Part shown: positions 1-9,286 of the stretch, piece after piece
How positions within the stretch are numbered: the stretch's first letter is position 1
Layout of the letters: each line of letters begins with the position of its first letter
Assembly: GCF_026619435.1 (NCBI RefSeq)
Contig: NZ_JAOVZQ010000001.1
Coordinates: 1,185,501-1,249,500 of the forward strand
Source of the DNA: Hoeflea ulvae
GTDB lineage: Bacteria > Pseudomonadota > Alphaproteobacteria > Rhizobiales > Rhizobiaceae
Direction of reading: 5' to 3'
Length of the DNA stretch: 64,000 nucleotides
The notes under the pieces: model-generated
Told to the model about the DNA's origin: nothing
The model's input: the letters and a program-made list of their open reading frames with translations, nothing else
Databases searched by the model: none
Position numbers and translations under genes: made by a program

Positions 1-2
1 GG

Positions 3-347
3 ACGAGCCACCGGCTTGTCGCCATCCGCGATACATTCTGCCCGCTGGTCGATGTCGGCCACATTCTCGATTTCCGCTCCGACCTGACCGATCCGGTTGA
101 CGGCGTGGTCCTGCTCGTCGAATCCGAGGGCGGCGGACAGCGGGCGCTGATGGTCGATGCCATCCAGGGGCAGCGGCAGGTGGTCATCAAGAGCCTTGAA
201 ACCAACTACCGGCACGTACCCGGAATTGCCGCCGCGACGATCCTCGGCGATGGCCGCGTCGCGCTCATCCTTGATGTCGACGCCATTGTCATGGCCTCGC
301 GCGGTCATTCGCTCGGCGCCGAAATGACCCTCGCGGCGACAGGCTAG
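3..347 (+). CDS. cheA: CheA chemotaxis histidine kinase, C-terminal end (5' truncated)
   Basis: This reading frame enters from the left edge and stops at TAG 345-347, giving about 114 C-terminal residues. The visible part is the CheW-like regulatory (P5) domain of CheA, which docks the kinase to CheW and receptors. The stretches QVVIKSLETNY and ATILGDGRVALILDVD are the typical end of alphaproteobacterial CheA. CheA autophosphorylates on histidine and passes phosphate to CheY1/CheY2 and CheB. The following cheR, cheB, cheY2, cheD and cheT give the order of the main rhizobial che operon. A CheW reading would fit the fold but not the ILGDGRVALI signature. The kinase core lies outside the window. 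Confidence 0.85.
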   Translation, partial: TSHRLVAIRDTFCPLVDVGHILDFRSDLTDPVDGVVLLVESEGGGQRALMVDAIQGQRQVVIKSLETNYRHVPGIAAATILGDGRVALILDVDAIVMASRGHSLGAEMTLAATG

Positions 348-363
348 GGGAGCAGCAACACCC

Positions 364-591
364 ATGCGATATCCGGCACACGACATCTGTGACCAGGCGG
401 CGCGCACGTCCCGCAGCCTGTCGTGCTGCGTTCTCCGCATGGTCCCGCATAACGTCTGCGCCCTGATGACTGCAAGGGCCAGGCCGCATGCGCCGGTTTG
501 CGCTGCCGTCACCGCCTCCGCCCCTGTCGCGAAGCTTTACCGCGTCGGGCCCGGCGCGGTTCAGGCTGCGGCTGAAAGCGAGGCCGCGTGA
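364..591 (+). other. 75-codon ORF between cheA and cheR, doubtful
   Basis: The 240-base gap between cheA and cheR holds an open frame starting ATG 364. A purine-rich GGGGAG lies about 10 bases upstream, and its TGA overlaps the GTG start of cheR (GTGA). The product is rich in Ala, Arg and Cys and resembles no family I know, so it may be a chance frame. Some rhizobia have cheW at this place and others, such as Agrobacterium, do not. Nothing here reads as CheW. Confidence 0.15.
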
Positions 592-1468
592 GCACCACCG
601 CAATTTTGCCGACGGGCCGGCCGGGTGAACACCTTGTCAATGCGGAATTCCTGCTGACGCGCAAGGACCTGTCCGACATCTCCGCCATGATCTATTCCGA
701 TGCCGGGATCGCGCTCAACGAGACCAAGGCATCGCTGGTCTATTCGCGTCTGTCCAAACGGCTGCGCCAGTTGGGCTTGACCAGTTTCGAGCAATATTGC
801 GCCCTGGTCAGCTCTCATGACGGCATCGACGAGCGCCGCGAGATGCTCAGCTTCCTGACCACGAATTTCACCCGCTTCTTTCGCGAGAACCACCATTTCG
901 ACTATCTCCGCACCAAAATCCTGCCGGAATTGCTGCTGCGCGCCAATGCCGGCGGCCGTGTGCGCATCTGGTCGGCGGGATGTTCCGACGGGCAGGAGCC
1001 CTATTCGATCGCGCTGACATTGCTCGGCATGGCGCCCGATGTCGCAAGTCTGGATATACGCATCCTCGCCACCGACATCGATCCGAAGATGATCGTCAAG
1101 GCAAAGGCGGGGATCTATGACGGCCAGGCGCTCGAAACTGTGGATGCCCGCATGCAGCAGCAATGGTTCACCCCTGCCGCCGGCAATTGCTGGCAGATCA
1201 GCGACCAGGCGCGGAACCTGGTCACCTTCCGGGAGCTCAACCTGCTGGCGCCGTGGCCCTTCCGCGGGCTCTTCGATGTGATCTTCTGCCGGAACGTGGT
1301 AATCTATTTCGATGAGGCCACGCAGGACAGGGTCTGGGCGCGCTATGCCGATCTGCTGCCACCGGGCGGGCATCTCTGCATCGGTCACTCGGAGCGTTTG
1401 TCCGGCGAGGCCGGGGACCGCTTCGACAACGTCGCTGTGACGACCTATCGCTGCAAGGGAGGGCCTGA
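588..1468 (+). CDS. cheR: CheR chemoreceptor glutamate methyltransferase (3' end needs a 1-base correction)
   Basis: CheR transfers methyl groups from S-adenosylmethionine to receptor glutamates during adaptation. The N-terminal helical domain (roughly residues 20-90) is followed by the SAM-binding fold with [15 protein letters not shown] near residue 125 and FCRNVVIYF near 235. The start is GTG 588. As read, the frame runs without a stop into cheB. One extra G in the run at 1457-1463 (GGGAGGG) would give the stop TGA at 1466-1468 after CKGGA and make a 293-residue protein of normal CheR length. The same purine run would then be the ribosome-binding site for cheB at 1473. I therefore read this as a missing base, not a real CheR-CheB fusion. 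Confidence 0.88.
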
Positions 1469-1472
1469 GGTC

Positions 1473-2541
1473 ATGATCGCACCCGTGCGCGTCCTCGTTG
1501 TTGACGACTCCCCCACCATGCGCGGCCTGATCCGGGCCGTGCTGAGCAGTGATGCCGGGATCAGCGTGATCGGCGAGGCCGGCGACGCCATCCAGGCCCG
1601 CAGCGCCATCAAGGAGCTCAATCCGGACGTCGTCACCCTTGATATCGAAATGCCGAACATGAACGGCATCGCGTTTCTCGAAAAGATCATGAAGCTCCGG
1701 CCGATGCCGGTCATCATGGTGTCGACGCTCACCCAAAGGGGCGCGGAAGCCACCCTGGCGGCTTTGGAAATCGGCGCGTTCGACTGCGTCGGCAAACCGC
1801 TGCCGGGCGATGCCGTGCCGTTTCCCCGCCTTGCCGAGATCGTCAAGGCCGCGGCCCGCTCGCAGCGTCACCGGCACGCTGCGTCCCAGTGCCGGACCAG
1901 CGGTTCCGGACCTGCCCGAAAAACCTGCAGCCCGCGAATATCAGCCGGCGTCCAAGATCATCGCCATCGGTTCGTCTACCGGCGGTGTTGAGGCGCTGAT
2001 CTCGATTCTGCGAAAATTCCCGGCCAATTGCCCGCCCACGGTCATCACCCAGCATATGCCTGCCGCATTCACTCGCAGCTTTGCCGAGCGCCTCAACCGG
2101 GTCTGCGCGGCGCAGGTGAGGGAAGCCGAGGACGGCGACCGGTTGCAGATCGGCCGGGTCTATTTGGCGCCGGGCGGCGAGCGGCACCTGCAAATCATCA
2201 ATGCGGCGGCGCCGAAATGCATCCTGACCGGTGAAGGTCCGGTGAACAATCACTGCCCGTCGGTCGATGTCCTGTTTGAGTCCGTGGCACGCCTCGCTGG
2301 TTCCCGGGCGGTCGGGGTCATCCTCACCGGCATGGGGCGCGATGGCGCCTCGGGCCTTCTCAGCATGCGCCAGGCCGGCGCCATCACCATCGGTCAGAAC
2401 GAGCAATCCTGCGTGGTCTACGGCATGCCGCGCATGGCCCAGGAGATCGGCGCCGTCGATCGCCAGTTGCCGCTCAGCCAGATCGGTGAGGAAATCCTCA
2501 AAGCCACCACAGCAACCTCCCGGAAAGATAGAGTCGCCTGA
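1473..2541 (+). CDS. cheB: CheB receptor methylesterase/glutamine deamidase, with a frameshift in the linker
   Basis: CheB removes methyl groups from receptors when phosphorylated by CheA. The receiver domain begins at ATG 1473 with [12 protein letters not shown] and has the phosphoacceptor in [12 protein letters not shown]. The esterase domain follows with the catalytic serine in [10 protein letters not shown], histidine in TQHMPAAFT and aspartate in [10 protein letters not shown]. The two halves lie in different frames, and the switch falls in the interdomain linker between about 1855 and 1923. Removing one base there, for example from the A run 1919-1923, restores 355 codons, the normal size. 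The linker is poorly conserved, so the exact site cannot be fixed. The stop overlaps the cheY2 start (TGATG). A sequencing error is likelier than a real mutation. Confidence 0.85.
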
Positions 2542-2930
2542 TGTCCATTGCACACAAAATCAAGGTCCTTGTCGTAGATGATCAGGTGACAAGCCGTCTG
2601 CTCATCAATGACATGCTTTTGCAGCTTGGTTTCACGAAGATCACCATTGCCCAGGATGGCGAGCAGGGCGCCAGGATCATGCGCCAGCAACCGCATCACC
2701 TTGTGATCTCCGACTATGCCATGCCGAAGATGGACGGGCTGGTTCTGCTGCATTCGATCCGCACGAATCCGGCGACCAAGAAGGCTGCGTTCATCATGGT
2801 CACCGGCCAGGGCAGCCGCGAGCTGGTGCACAAGGCCGCCGCACTTGGCGCCAACAACGTTCTGGCCAAACCCTTCACCATCGAGAAGCTGAAAGCCGCC
2901 ATCGAGATGGTGTTCGGGGAGCTGGCGTGA
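2541..2930 (+). CDS. cheY2: CheY2-type chemotaxis response regulator
   Basis: This is a single-domain receiver protein of 129 residues. The acidic pair D13/D14, phosphoacceptor D58 (in [12 protein letters not shown]), T88 and K110 (in LAKPF) are all in place. In rhizobia CheY2 is the output regulator that slows or stops the motor when phosphorylated, while CheY1, upstream of this window, acts as a phosphate sink. It sits between cheB and cheD with overlapping start and stop codons on both sides (TGATG at 2539, GTGA at 2927), so translation is probably coupled. The assignment as CheY2 and not CheY1 rests on operon position. Confidence 0.92.
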   Translation: MSIAHKIKVLVVDDQVTSRLLINDMLLQLGFTKITIAQDGEQGARIMRQQPHHLVISDYAMPKMDGLVLLHSIRTNPATKKAAFIMVTGQGSRELVHKAAALGANNVLAKPFTIEKLKAAIEMVFGELA

Positions 2931-3468
2931 CAGCACAGCCGCAATTTCGCAAGGTCCACGTCATTCAGGGCGAGTTCAAGGTCACCGGCGACCCCGATGT
3001 GGTGCTCACCACCATACTGGGCTCCTGCGTGTCCGCCTGCATGCGTGATCCGGTTGCCGGGGTCGGCGGCATGAACCATTTCCTGTTGCCGGGCCAGGGC
3101 ACTGGCTGCGGCGCGGAGGCGACCCGTTACGGCGTGCATCTGATGGAGTTGCTGATCAACGGTCTCTTGAAGATGGGCGCGCGTCGCGACCGGCTCGAAG
3201 CCAAGATCATCGGCGGCGCCAGGACAATTGTCGGTCTGTCCAATATCGGCGAGCTCAATGCCGAATTCGCCCGGACCTTCCTGAGCGATGAGGGGATCAG
3301 GATCGTCAGCAGCAGCACGGGGGTGATGTTGGCCGCAAATTGCAATATCATCCGGTCAGTGGTCGCGCCCGGCAGTCCGCGCTCTCCGGGGCCGAGACCC
3401 AGAAGACGGTGGCGCTTGAAACGGTTCCACGCAATCTGGTCGCGCCGAAGTCGATCGAGTTTTTCTAA
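2927..3468 (+). CDS. cheD: CheD chemoreceptor glutamine deamidase, with a 1-base frameshift near the C-terminus
   Basis: CheD deamidates receptor glutamines. Its catalytic cysteine is C34 in [11 protein letters not shown] and the histidine H51 is in GGMNHFLLP. It starts at GTG 2927 overlapping the cheY2 stop. As read, the frame leaves the family pattern after IVSSSTG and ends in an Arg-rich tail at 3499, inside cheT. Adding one G to the run 3319-3323 restores the expected C-terminus ([26 protein letters not shown]) and a stop TAA at 3466-3468, 180 residues in all. That stop sits 11 bases before the cheT start, as expected for an operon. The corrected tail ends SIEFF, matching the LEFF end of CheT. 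Confidence 0.88.
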
Positions 3469-3479
3469 GGAGCCGTCCT

Positions 3480-3872
3480 ATGAGCCAATTGCCCTATGAG
3501 GCCGGCGACAGCCCTGACGAGCCCCTGCGCGAGGTCATGGCCAAGGTCTGCTCCGAACTTGTCGATGTTGCCGATCTGATCGAACGGCTCGAGCCGTTAT
3601 TGTCCGATGGCGGCTCGACCGAACTCCTTGCTTCGCCCGATCACATGCGCCTGATGCAGGGCATCGATCTCGCCGTCCAGAAGGCGCGCGGCCTGGCGGC
3701 CTTTCTCGAGGGCGTGAGCGAAGAGGTCGCCCCCGAACTCGCTGTCGACATCACCGAGGCTCTCAAGCTGGTGAATCTCGACGACATGAAGCGGCATCTC
3801 AAGGCCTCGACCCGCACTGCGCCGTCGAGCGAGGCCTACAAGAATGCCTCCGGTGATCTCGAGTTCTTCTGA
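3480..3872 (+). CDS. cheT: CheT, small chemotaxis-operon protein
   Basis: This 130-residue soluble, mostly helical acidic protein occupies the place of the last gene of the rhizobial che operon (orf10/cheT), directly before fliF. Work in Sinorhizobium links CheT to CheR and chemotaxis, and its biochemical role is still unsettled. It shows no catalytic motif. The start ATG 3480 has an AAGGAG ribosome site at 3467-3472. The C-terminus ends GDLEFF, like the corrected CheD tail, which suggests a shared docking peptide. The name rests on position and overall character, not on a search. Confidence 0.75.
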   Translation: MSQLPYEAGDSPDEPLREVMAKVCSELVDVADLIERLEPLLSDGGSTELLASPDHMRLMQGIDLAVQKARGLAAFLEGVSEEVAPELAVDITEALKLVNLDDMKRHLKASTRTAPSSEAYKNASGDLEFF

Positions 3873-3898
3873 ACCGGGACAAACAGCTCCAGACCACT

Positions 3899-3923
3899 TT
3901 CGCGCAAGTTTCGCCGGCTAGGG
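3899..3923 (+). promoter_or_regulatory. Shared flagellar promoter element upstream of fliF
   Basis: TTCGCGCAAG, a 10-base spacer, then TAGGG, 51 bases before the fliF start. The same spaced element is found at six other flagellar operon heads in this window. The copy before flhA is almost identical, including the spacer end CCGGC. Probably the binding or core site of a class II flagellar promoter controlled by Rem. Confidence 0.65.
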
Positions 3924-3974
3924 TCGCCGAACCGGTTATCCTGACCGGCTTGCCCTGTTGAGCGCGGATACAGA

Positions 3975-5659
3975 ATGAGTCTGTTGAACCAGCTGTCACA
4001 ATTGACGAAAAACCTGTCCGGTCTAGGTCAGGCACGTCTCATGGCGCTCGCCGGCGTCGGCGCACTTTCGGTTTTTCTCGTCATTGCTGCCGCGATTTTC
4101 CTCAACAAGCCGACCCACGAGACGCTGTATATCGGCCTTTCGGGCGAGGATGTGAACCAGATCAGCCTGGTTCTGGCCGAAGCCAATATCGATTTTGACA
4201 TCGGTTCGGACGGAACCTCGGTCACGGTCCGCGCGGGCACCACCAATCAGGCGCGGATGATTCTGGCAGAGCGCGGCCTCCCGTCGTCAAACACCGCCGG
4301 ATATGAACTCTTCGACCAGGTCGGATCCCTCGGCCTCACCAGCTTCATGCAGGAAGTCACCCGGGTCCGGGCACTCGAGGGCGAAATCGCCCGCACCATT
4401 CAATCCATTTCCGGCATTTCCGCCGCGCGTGTCCACATCGTCATGCCCGACCGCGGCAATTTCCGGCGGGGGAGCAGAAACCATCGGCTTCGGTGATGGT
4501 TCGCGCCGGCAACAATCTGGCCGGCCGCACCGCCAATTCGATCCGCCATCTGGTTGCCTCCTCGGTTCCGGGCCTCAACATCGATGAAGTCACGGTTCTG
4601 GATGCGACCGGGCAATTGCTTGCGGCAGGCGACGACTTTTCCAATTCCAACCTGAACCGCTCCTTGTCGATCGTGCAGCTGGTCCAGAGCGAAGTCGAAT
4701 CCAACATCGACAAGGCGCTGACGCCGTTCCTCGGCATTGAAAACTTCCGCGCCAGCGTCAATGCGAAGGTCAACACCGACAGCCAGCAGACCCAGGAGAC
4801 GGTCTATGATCCCGAATCACGGGTCGAACGCTCGATCCGGGTGACCCGGGAAAACCAGACGTCCAACCAGTCCTCGACCGACGCACCGGCTACGGTCGAG
4901 CAGAACATTCCCGACGCGGGCGCCAATGGTGCGGGCAATGCAGGCCCGCAATCGAGCGAACTGGCCGAGCGCAAGGAAGAACAGACCAATTTCGAGATCA
5001 ACTCGAAGACCATATCGACGGTCCGCAACAGCTATGATGTCGAGGAACTGTCGATCGCCGTGGTGGTCAACAAGGCCCGCATCGACGCCATGCTTGGCGG
5101 CGAGCCGACACCCGAGCAGACCGCTGCCTATCTCGAGGAACTCGAACAGGTTGTCTCCATGGCATCGGGTCTGAGCGCCGAGCGCGGTGACCGCGTCAAG
5201 ATCACCATGATGGACTTCCTCGCCAGCGAATTGCTGACCGCCGATGCGGCCCAGCCCGGTTTCGCTGATGCCTTGAGAACGCAGCTCGGCACGATCATCA
5301 ACGCTCTCGCCTTCATCACGGTTGCTGTCCTGATCGTCATGTTCGGCTTCCGTCCCCTGCTGCGCAGTGCGGGCGTGGGTGGCGGTGCCGCCAATGAGAA
5401 CGCGATGGATGACGGCCTCGAACTGCCCGACTTCTCTGCCGAAGCGCTCGGCGAAGTCGGCGCGATGCCGATGGAAGGCTTCGGCGCGGACTTCGGATTT
5501 GGCGAAGAGGACGAGTCCGGTCTCGAGCTTGAGGAATCCGGCTCGTTCAACCGCCGCGTCAAGGAAGGTCCCGAGCGCAGGCTTGCCCGCATGGTCGAGA
5601 TCAATGAAGAGCGCGCGGCCAAGATCCTGCGCAGCTGGGCTTCCAGCGAAGCCGCATAG
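3975..5659 (+). CDS. fliF: FliF flagellar MS-ring protein, with a 1-base frameshift
   Basis: FliF forms the membrane/supramembrane ring on which the C ring and export gate assemble. The N-terminal membrane segment lies near residues 22-45, followed by the ring-building domains. A second membrane segment lies near 435-455 (INALAFITVAVLIVMFGF), before a C-terminal FliG-binding tail ending RLARMVEINEERAAKILR. The frame breaks at the G run 4468-4472. One more G gives the expected GNFRRGEQKPSASVMVRAG and joins the 5' part (ending at 4496) to the 3' part, for about 561 residues, the usual FliF length. A sequencing undercall is likeliest. It is transcribed from its own promoter element at 3899. Confidence 0.9.
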
Positions 5660-6219
5660 AGCCTGCTTCGCCAGTTTGTGGCTTGATCTACCCCGTTCGC
5701 TCCGCGCCGCTGATGGATGTCCCTGGCAGCCAACCGGGACCTGACAGGTCGCGATACCGATGATCGCTCTTTCACCCCGCTGATGATCCGGGGTTCTGGC
5801 AAAGGGTTGAGTCTGGCATCCCGATTCAATCGGATGTGCAGCGCAAATCAGGGCCCGGAGGCGCAGGGCTGCTGGGTTCGCGAGCCTCCCAAGGCAATCT
5901 TTTAAGCATGAAAGGTAGCTATAGCTGGGTTCCCGCACCGCATGTCCGGCCAAGCGATTCTGCGCCGAAATTCAGAACTATAAGAATTACAAAAAGTCAA
6001 GTCCCAAAATGAGGGGCTATTTATTTAGGGTTCGTTGCTGCACACTAACATTCATGGCTGATCGATTCGAAGATCTCCATTGATTGGGAGGGGTCGCAGG
6101 AGCGCGGCTTCGGATCGAACTACGGTTTGGCGTTGAAGGAGTGCTGATGGTTATTGGCGTCCAGTCTGGTACTTCCAGATGCGTTCAGGGTACGTGTTTC
6201 ACACGAGGGAGGACGCGGG
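5660..6219 (+). other. Long fliF-visN intergenic region, probable visNR promoter
   Basis: No convincing gene is seen in these 560 bases. The first 300 are GC-rich and hold only chance frames. From about 5900 the sequence becomes AT-rich (for example 5979-6030), which suits a promoter for visN. A 6-bp hairpin (AGTCCC at 6000-6005 with GGGGCT at 6013-6018, one G-U pair) followed by ATTTATTT could be a weak terminator for the fliF transcript. The shared flagellar element found before fliF is absent here, as expected for the top of the cascade. Confidence 0.5.
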
Positions 6220-6891
6220 ATGATCGCACGTGAGGCTTTTATCCACGACCTCGAAGCGCAGGGATCCAGTGATCACATCAGCATCGGGATGGAGCTTGTC
6301 TGCGCCTATGCCGGTGCGCGGTGCTATCTGCTCGGCCGAACCGATCTTTATTCAGATCGCCATCATGATTTCATCGTCACCTCCAACTGGCCCTTTGATC
6401 TGGTGCGCTCGTTCGGCGCGGACCTCGTCGATGCGCAAGCCCGCATCAGTCAGATCCGCCGGTGCCTGCAGGCCTTCGAGCCTTCTTTTCAGGATGTGGA
6501 ACCATCGGTAAACCTGCCCGACAGCTTCGCGCAGCGGGTATGCCTGATCCCCTACAATGCCGGCCAGGCGCGCATGATCCTGGCCCTGCTGTTCGACAAG
6601 GATGCCTTCCTGTCGCATGACCGGTTGCGCGACGTGGCGCTGGCGGCGGCCTATCACAGCTCGCACTACCCGGACGTCATCTCCAGCAATGATGCGCTCT
6701 CGGACCTGACAGACCGGGAAGTCGAATGTCTCTCCTGGATCGGCGAGGGCAAGACCAGTGACGAGATCGCGCTGATCATCGGCATATCACGCAACACCGT
6801 GAACAATTACATCACCAGCATCATGAACAAGACCGGAGCAAAAACCCGTTCCGAAGCCGTTGCTTTCGCTGTTCGGCAGCGTATCATTTAG
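6220..6891 (+). CDS. visN: VisN, LuxR-type master regulator of motility
   Basis: VisN pairs with VisR to form the top-level activator of flagellar and chemotaxis genes in rhizobia. The 223-residue protein has an N-terminal ligand-type domain (RCYLLGRTDLY region) and a C-terminal LuxR helix-turn-helix from about residue 155 (LTDREVECLSWIGEGKTSDE and NTVNNYI). ATG 6220 is preferred over the in-frame ATG 6154 because GAGGGAGG precedes it by about 8 bases and MIAREAFIHDLEA is the usual VisN beginning. visR follows after 17 bases. Expression probably starts in the AT-rich stretch upstream. Confidence 0.9.
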   Translation: MIAREAFIHDLEAQGSSDHISIGMELVCAYAGARCYLLGRTDLYSDRHHDFIVTSNWPFDLVRSFGADLVDAQARISQIRRCLQAFEPSFQDVEPSVNLPDSFAQRVCLIPYNAGQARMILALLFDKDAFLSHDRLRDVALAAAYHSSHYPDVISSNDALSDLTDREVECLSWIGEGKTSDEIALIIGISRNTVNNYITSIMNKTGAKTRSEAVAFAVRQRII

Positions 6892-6908
6892 AGAAGGGAG
6901 CCATACTG

Positions 6909-7649
6909 ATGGAATTAGGAGCATTACCAGATGCCCAAAGCACCCAGGAACGGGCTCAGAAACATGCACAGGATGGAGCCGCTGGACATGCCGGCTCGTC
7001 GGCGGATCTTTTTCCCAAGCTTGTAACCATGCAGAGATCATGCGGCAGTGAGGCATTCACCGTGCTGGTGGTTCAGGCCCACACGCTGCTGTCGCCCGGC
7101 CGCATCGAGTGCAAGATGCACAGCCCTGGCAGCGATGCAGTGGTTGCAAGCATGGTCGAGGAGCAGTCGGCCTTCCTGCTGTCGCATCTCTATTCGTCGC
7201 CCCGGCCGTTGATTTTCGCGCCGGAAGGCTATGTCGCGGCTGACATGTCGCCGGCAAAGACGGTTCACGTGGTCGACAAGGCCGGGGTTGATCTCGCCTT
7301 CCCGGTGCAGCTCGGCGCGATGGGCAACGGCTATGTGGTGTTCTTTTCGGTTCACACCGCCATCAACAATGATCTGCTGATCGATCTGCACCGCAAGTCG
7401 CTCTCGATCATGCGCGAAAAGCTGCGGGTTGTCTTCGGTGCGACGTCTGAAACCGAGAAGATGAACGAGCGCGAGATCGAATGCCTGCAGCTCGTCGGCA
7501 ACGGCATGAAGAGCGAAGCCATCGGTGAACGGCTCAATCTCTCGGTCCACACCGTCAACGCCTATCTGGGTTCGGCCACCACCAAGCTGAATGCGGTCAA
7601 CCGCATCCAGGCGATTGCCAAGGCCATCCGTCTCGGCCTCGTTGCCTGA
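6909..7649 (+). CDS. visR: VisR, LuxR-type master regulator of motility
   Basis: Partner of VisN in the heteromeric activator that switches on rem and so the flagellar cascade in S. meliloti. It is 246 residues long, with a poorly conserved N-terminal leader of about 45 residues, a sensory-type middle part and a C-terminal LuxR helix-turn-helix (MNEREIECLQLVGNGMKSEA, then SVHTVNAYLG). A GAAGGGAG sequence lies about 10 bases before ATG 6909. The gene is co-oriented with visN and converges on the flhB operon. A shorter start at the Met near residue 42 cannot be excluded. Confidence 0.88.
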   Translation: MELGALPDAQSTQERAQKHAQDGAAGHAGSSADLFPKLVTMQRSCGSEAFTVLVVQAHTLLSPGRIECKMHSPGSDAVVASMVEEQSAFLLSHLYSSPRPLIFAPEGYVAADMSPAKTVHVVDKAGVDLAFPVQLGAMGNGYVVFFSVHTAINNDLLIDLHRKSLSIMREKLRVVFGATSETEKMNEREIECLQLVGNGMKSEAIGERLNLSVHTVNAYLGSATTKLNAVNRIQAIAKAIRLGLVA

Positions 7650-7733
7650 GTGACGCCTTGAGGGCCCGGCTGGAGTCCTCTGTCTGAACGGTGCTGTTTG
7701 TCCCGTTGCGATCCGCCTTGAAGGCTGCGCGGA

Positions 7734-8186
7734 TCAGGCGGCCGGCCGGGAGATCTGCACCGCCGGCACGAATGGCCGGAACGCGGCCGCACGCAGGCTT
7801 TCCTTCAGACGATTGGTATTCTCGTCAGGATCATCCTGCGGCTCGTCAAACACGATGTGATTGATCTCCACGCCACCACAATCCTGCTCCAGTATCAGAC
7901 GCGCATAGATCTTCACGCCCCTTGGCTTGATTTCCAGATCTAGCACAACGCGCGGCTTGCCGCCCCAGTCGAGATAATAGTCCCCGCCGGTGCCGAGCTT
8001 GACGATGCCCGGCAGGAAGAACATTTCTGCGGCCGAGGCAACCAGATCTGCCAGATCGGCATGCCGCTCATAGCGCAGCATTGCAATCAGGTCGGCGACG
8101 TCAATCAGCCGCAATTCGCTGGCGACCGTGCAGATCGCGTCAGCAACGATGACTTCCCGTTCGGCGGAGAGGGGATCAGGTTTCAT
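7734..8186 (-). CDS. Conserved small protein at the end of the flhB operon (function unknown)
   Basis: A 150-residue protein of the kind found just after flhB in rhizobial flagellar clusters. I do not recognise a named domain. It has an N-terminal helical half (ADLIAMLRYERHADLADLV) and a beta-rich, acidic C-terminal half, with no signal peptide or membrane segment. Its ATG overlaps the flhB stop by one base (TAATG), so it should be translated with flhB. A flagellar role is inferred from synteny only. A 7-bp inverted repeat (GATCCGC 7710-7716 with GCGGATC 7729-7735) lies at its 3' end between the convergent genes, without a T tract. Confidence 0.7.
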   Translation of the reverse strand: MKPDPLSAEREVIVADAICTVASELRLIDVADLIAMLRYERHADLADLVASAAEMFFLPGIVKLGTGGDYYLDWGGKPRVVLDLEIKPRGVKIYARLILEQDCGGVEINHIVFDEPQDDPDENTNRLKESLRAAAFRPFVPAVQISRPAA

Positions 8187-9274
8187 TATCGGATGTCCGC
8201 AGTTTTGGATTTCGGTTTGTTGGCGTAAATCTTGTGTACCAGCTCGGCGACGGCCTTGTAGAACACCGCCGGGATGAAATTATCGACCGAGACTTGCGCA
8301 AACATGGAGCGGGCGAGCGGCGGATCCTCAAACACCGGAATTCCGTTGGCCTCGGCCACCTCGCGGATTTTCAGGGCGATCAGGTCCTGGCCCTTGGCGA
8401 TGACCACCGGCGCGCCGCCCTCCTCTGGCACATAGCGCAGCGCCACGGCAAAATGGGTCGGATTTGCAATCACCAGCGTGGCGCGCGGCACTTCGGCGAT
8501 CATCCGGCGGCGGGCGCGGTCCCGGGCCATCGATCTCTGGCGTGCTTTGACGATCGGGTCGCCGTCCGACTGCTTCATCTCCTCCTTGATGTCCTGCTTG
8601 CTCATGCGCAGGTCGGCGCCCCAGCTGTAGCGGGTCCACAGCACGTCGAGCACGGCCAGCGTGGCCGTGCACATCAGCACCACGGTCACCACCTTGCCGG
8701 CCAGGCGGGCGATGTCGGGGGCGATCAGGGTGGGATCCATGAACATGAAGTTCAGCGCCCCGAAGAACTCCGACTGCATCACGCCCGCCACGATCGCGGA
8801 CACGACCACGATCTTGAACAGCGACTTGGCGAATTCCACCATGCCCTTGGCGCCATAGATGCGGGCGAGGCCCTTGATGATGGAGATGCGTTCCAGCTTG
8901 GGCTGGATCCGGTCGAGAACAGGGCTGGGCATGTTCTGCAGCACCGAGGCGGCGATGCCGAAACCCATCAGCAGCGCAAAGGCCGGCAACAATACAGCAC
9001 CGGCCTCGAAAAACAGCAGCCGGAACAGCGCCACGGCGTCACCGCCGGTCGACATGCGCCAGCCGTCGGATTGTTCGAACAGGTCCCTGAGCGTTTCGGT
9101 GAAGCGACCGGCACTGCCGGGAAGAAAGAACACCAGATAGACCAGCATCCCCAGCGTCGAGGCAAAGATCGGGACTTCACGGCTGAAGGGCACATTGCCC
9201 TTGTCCACGGCGTCACGGATTTTTTTCTCGGTGGGTTCTTCGGTTTTGCTGTCTTTGTCTTCGCCTTCGGCCAT
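8186..9274 (-). CDS. flhB: FlhB, flagellar export gate substrate-specificity switch
   Basis: FlhB is the type III export component that changes specificity from rod/hook to filament substrates. The 362-residue product has a charged N-terminus ([14 protein letters not shown]) and four hydrophobic segments around residues 34-52, 84-111, 152-170 and 192-214. The cytoplasmic domain carries the self-cleavage motif NPTH at 271-274. It is the fifth gene of the minus-strand motA-fliM-fliN-fliG-flhB operon, 12 bases after fliG. Confidence 0.95.
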   Translation of the reverse strand: MAEGEDKDSKTEEPTEKKIRDAVDKGNVPFSREVPIFASTLGMLVYLVFFLPGSAGRFTETLRDLFEQSDGWRMSTGGDAVALFRLLFFEAGAVLLPAFALLMGFGIAASVLQNMPSPVLDRIQPKLERISIIKGLARIYGAKGMVEFAKSLFKIVVVSAIVAGVMQSEFFGALNFMFMDPTLIAPDIARLAGKVVTVVLMCTATLAVLDVLWTRYSWGADLRMSKQDIKEEMKQSDGDPIVKARQRSMARDRARRRMIAEVPRATLVIANPTHFAVALRYVPEEGGAPVVIAKGQDLIALKIREVAEANGIPVFEDPPLARSMFAQVSVDNFIPAVFYKAVAELVHKIYANKPKSKTADIR

Positions 9275-9286
9275 AGCAGCTCTGGC

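Noticed and set aside
588-1991. A real CheR-CheB receiver fusion protein
   Set aside because: The fusion would lose the normal CheR stop, and the adjacent GGGAGGG, stop and ATG fit the ordinary two-gene arrangement once one G is restored.
5717-5905. 62-codon ORF between fliF and visN
   Set aside because: No ribosome site, no family resemblance, and it crosses what looks like untranslated sequence.
7710-7735. GATCCGC/GCGGATC inverted repeat as a bidirectional terminator between visR and the flhB operon
   Set aside because: The stem is only 7 bp with a 12-base loop and has no T tract on either strand; recorded in the neighbouring gene entry only.
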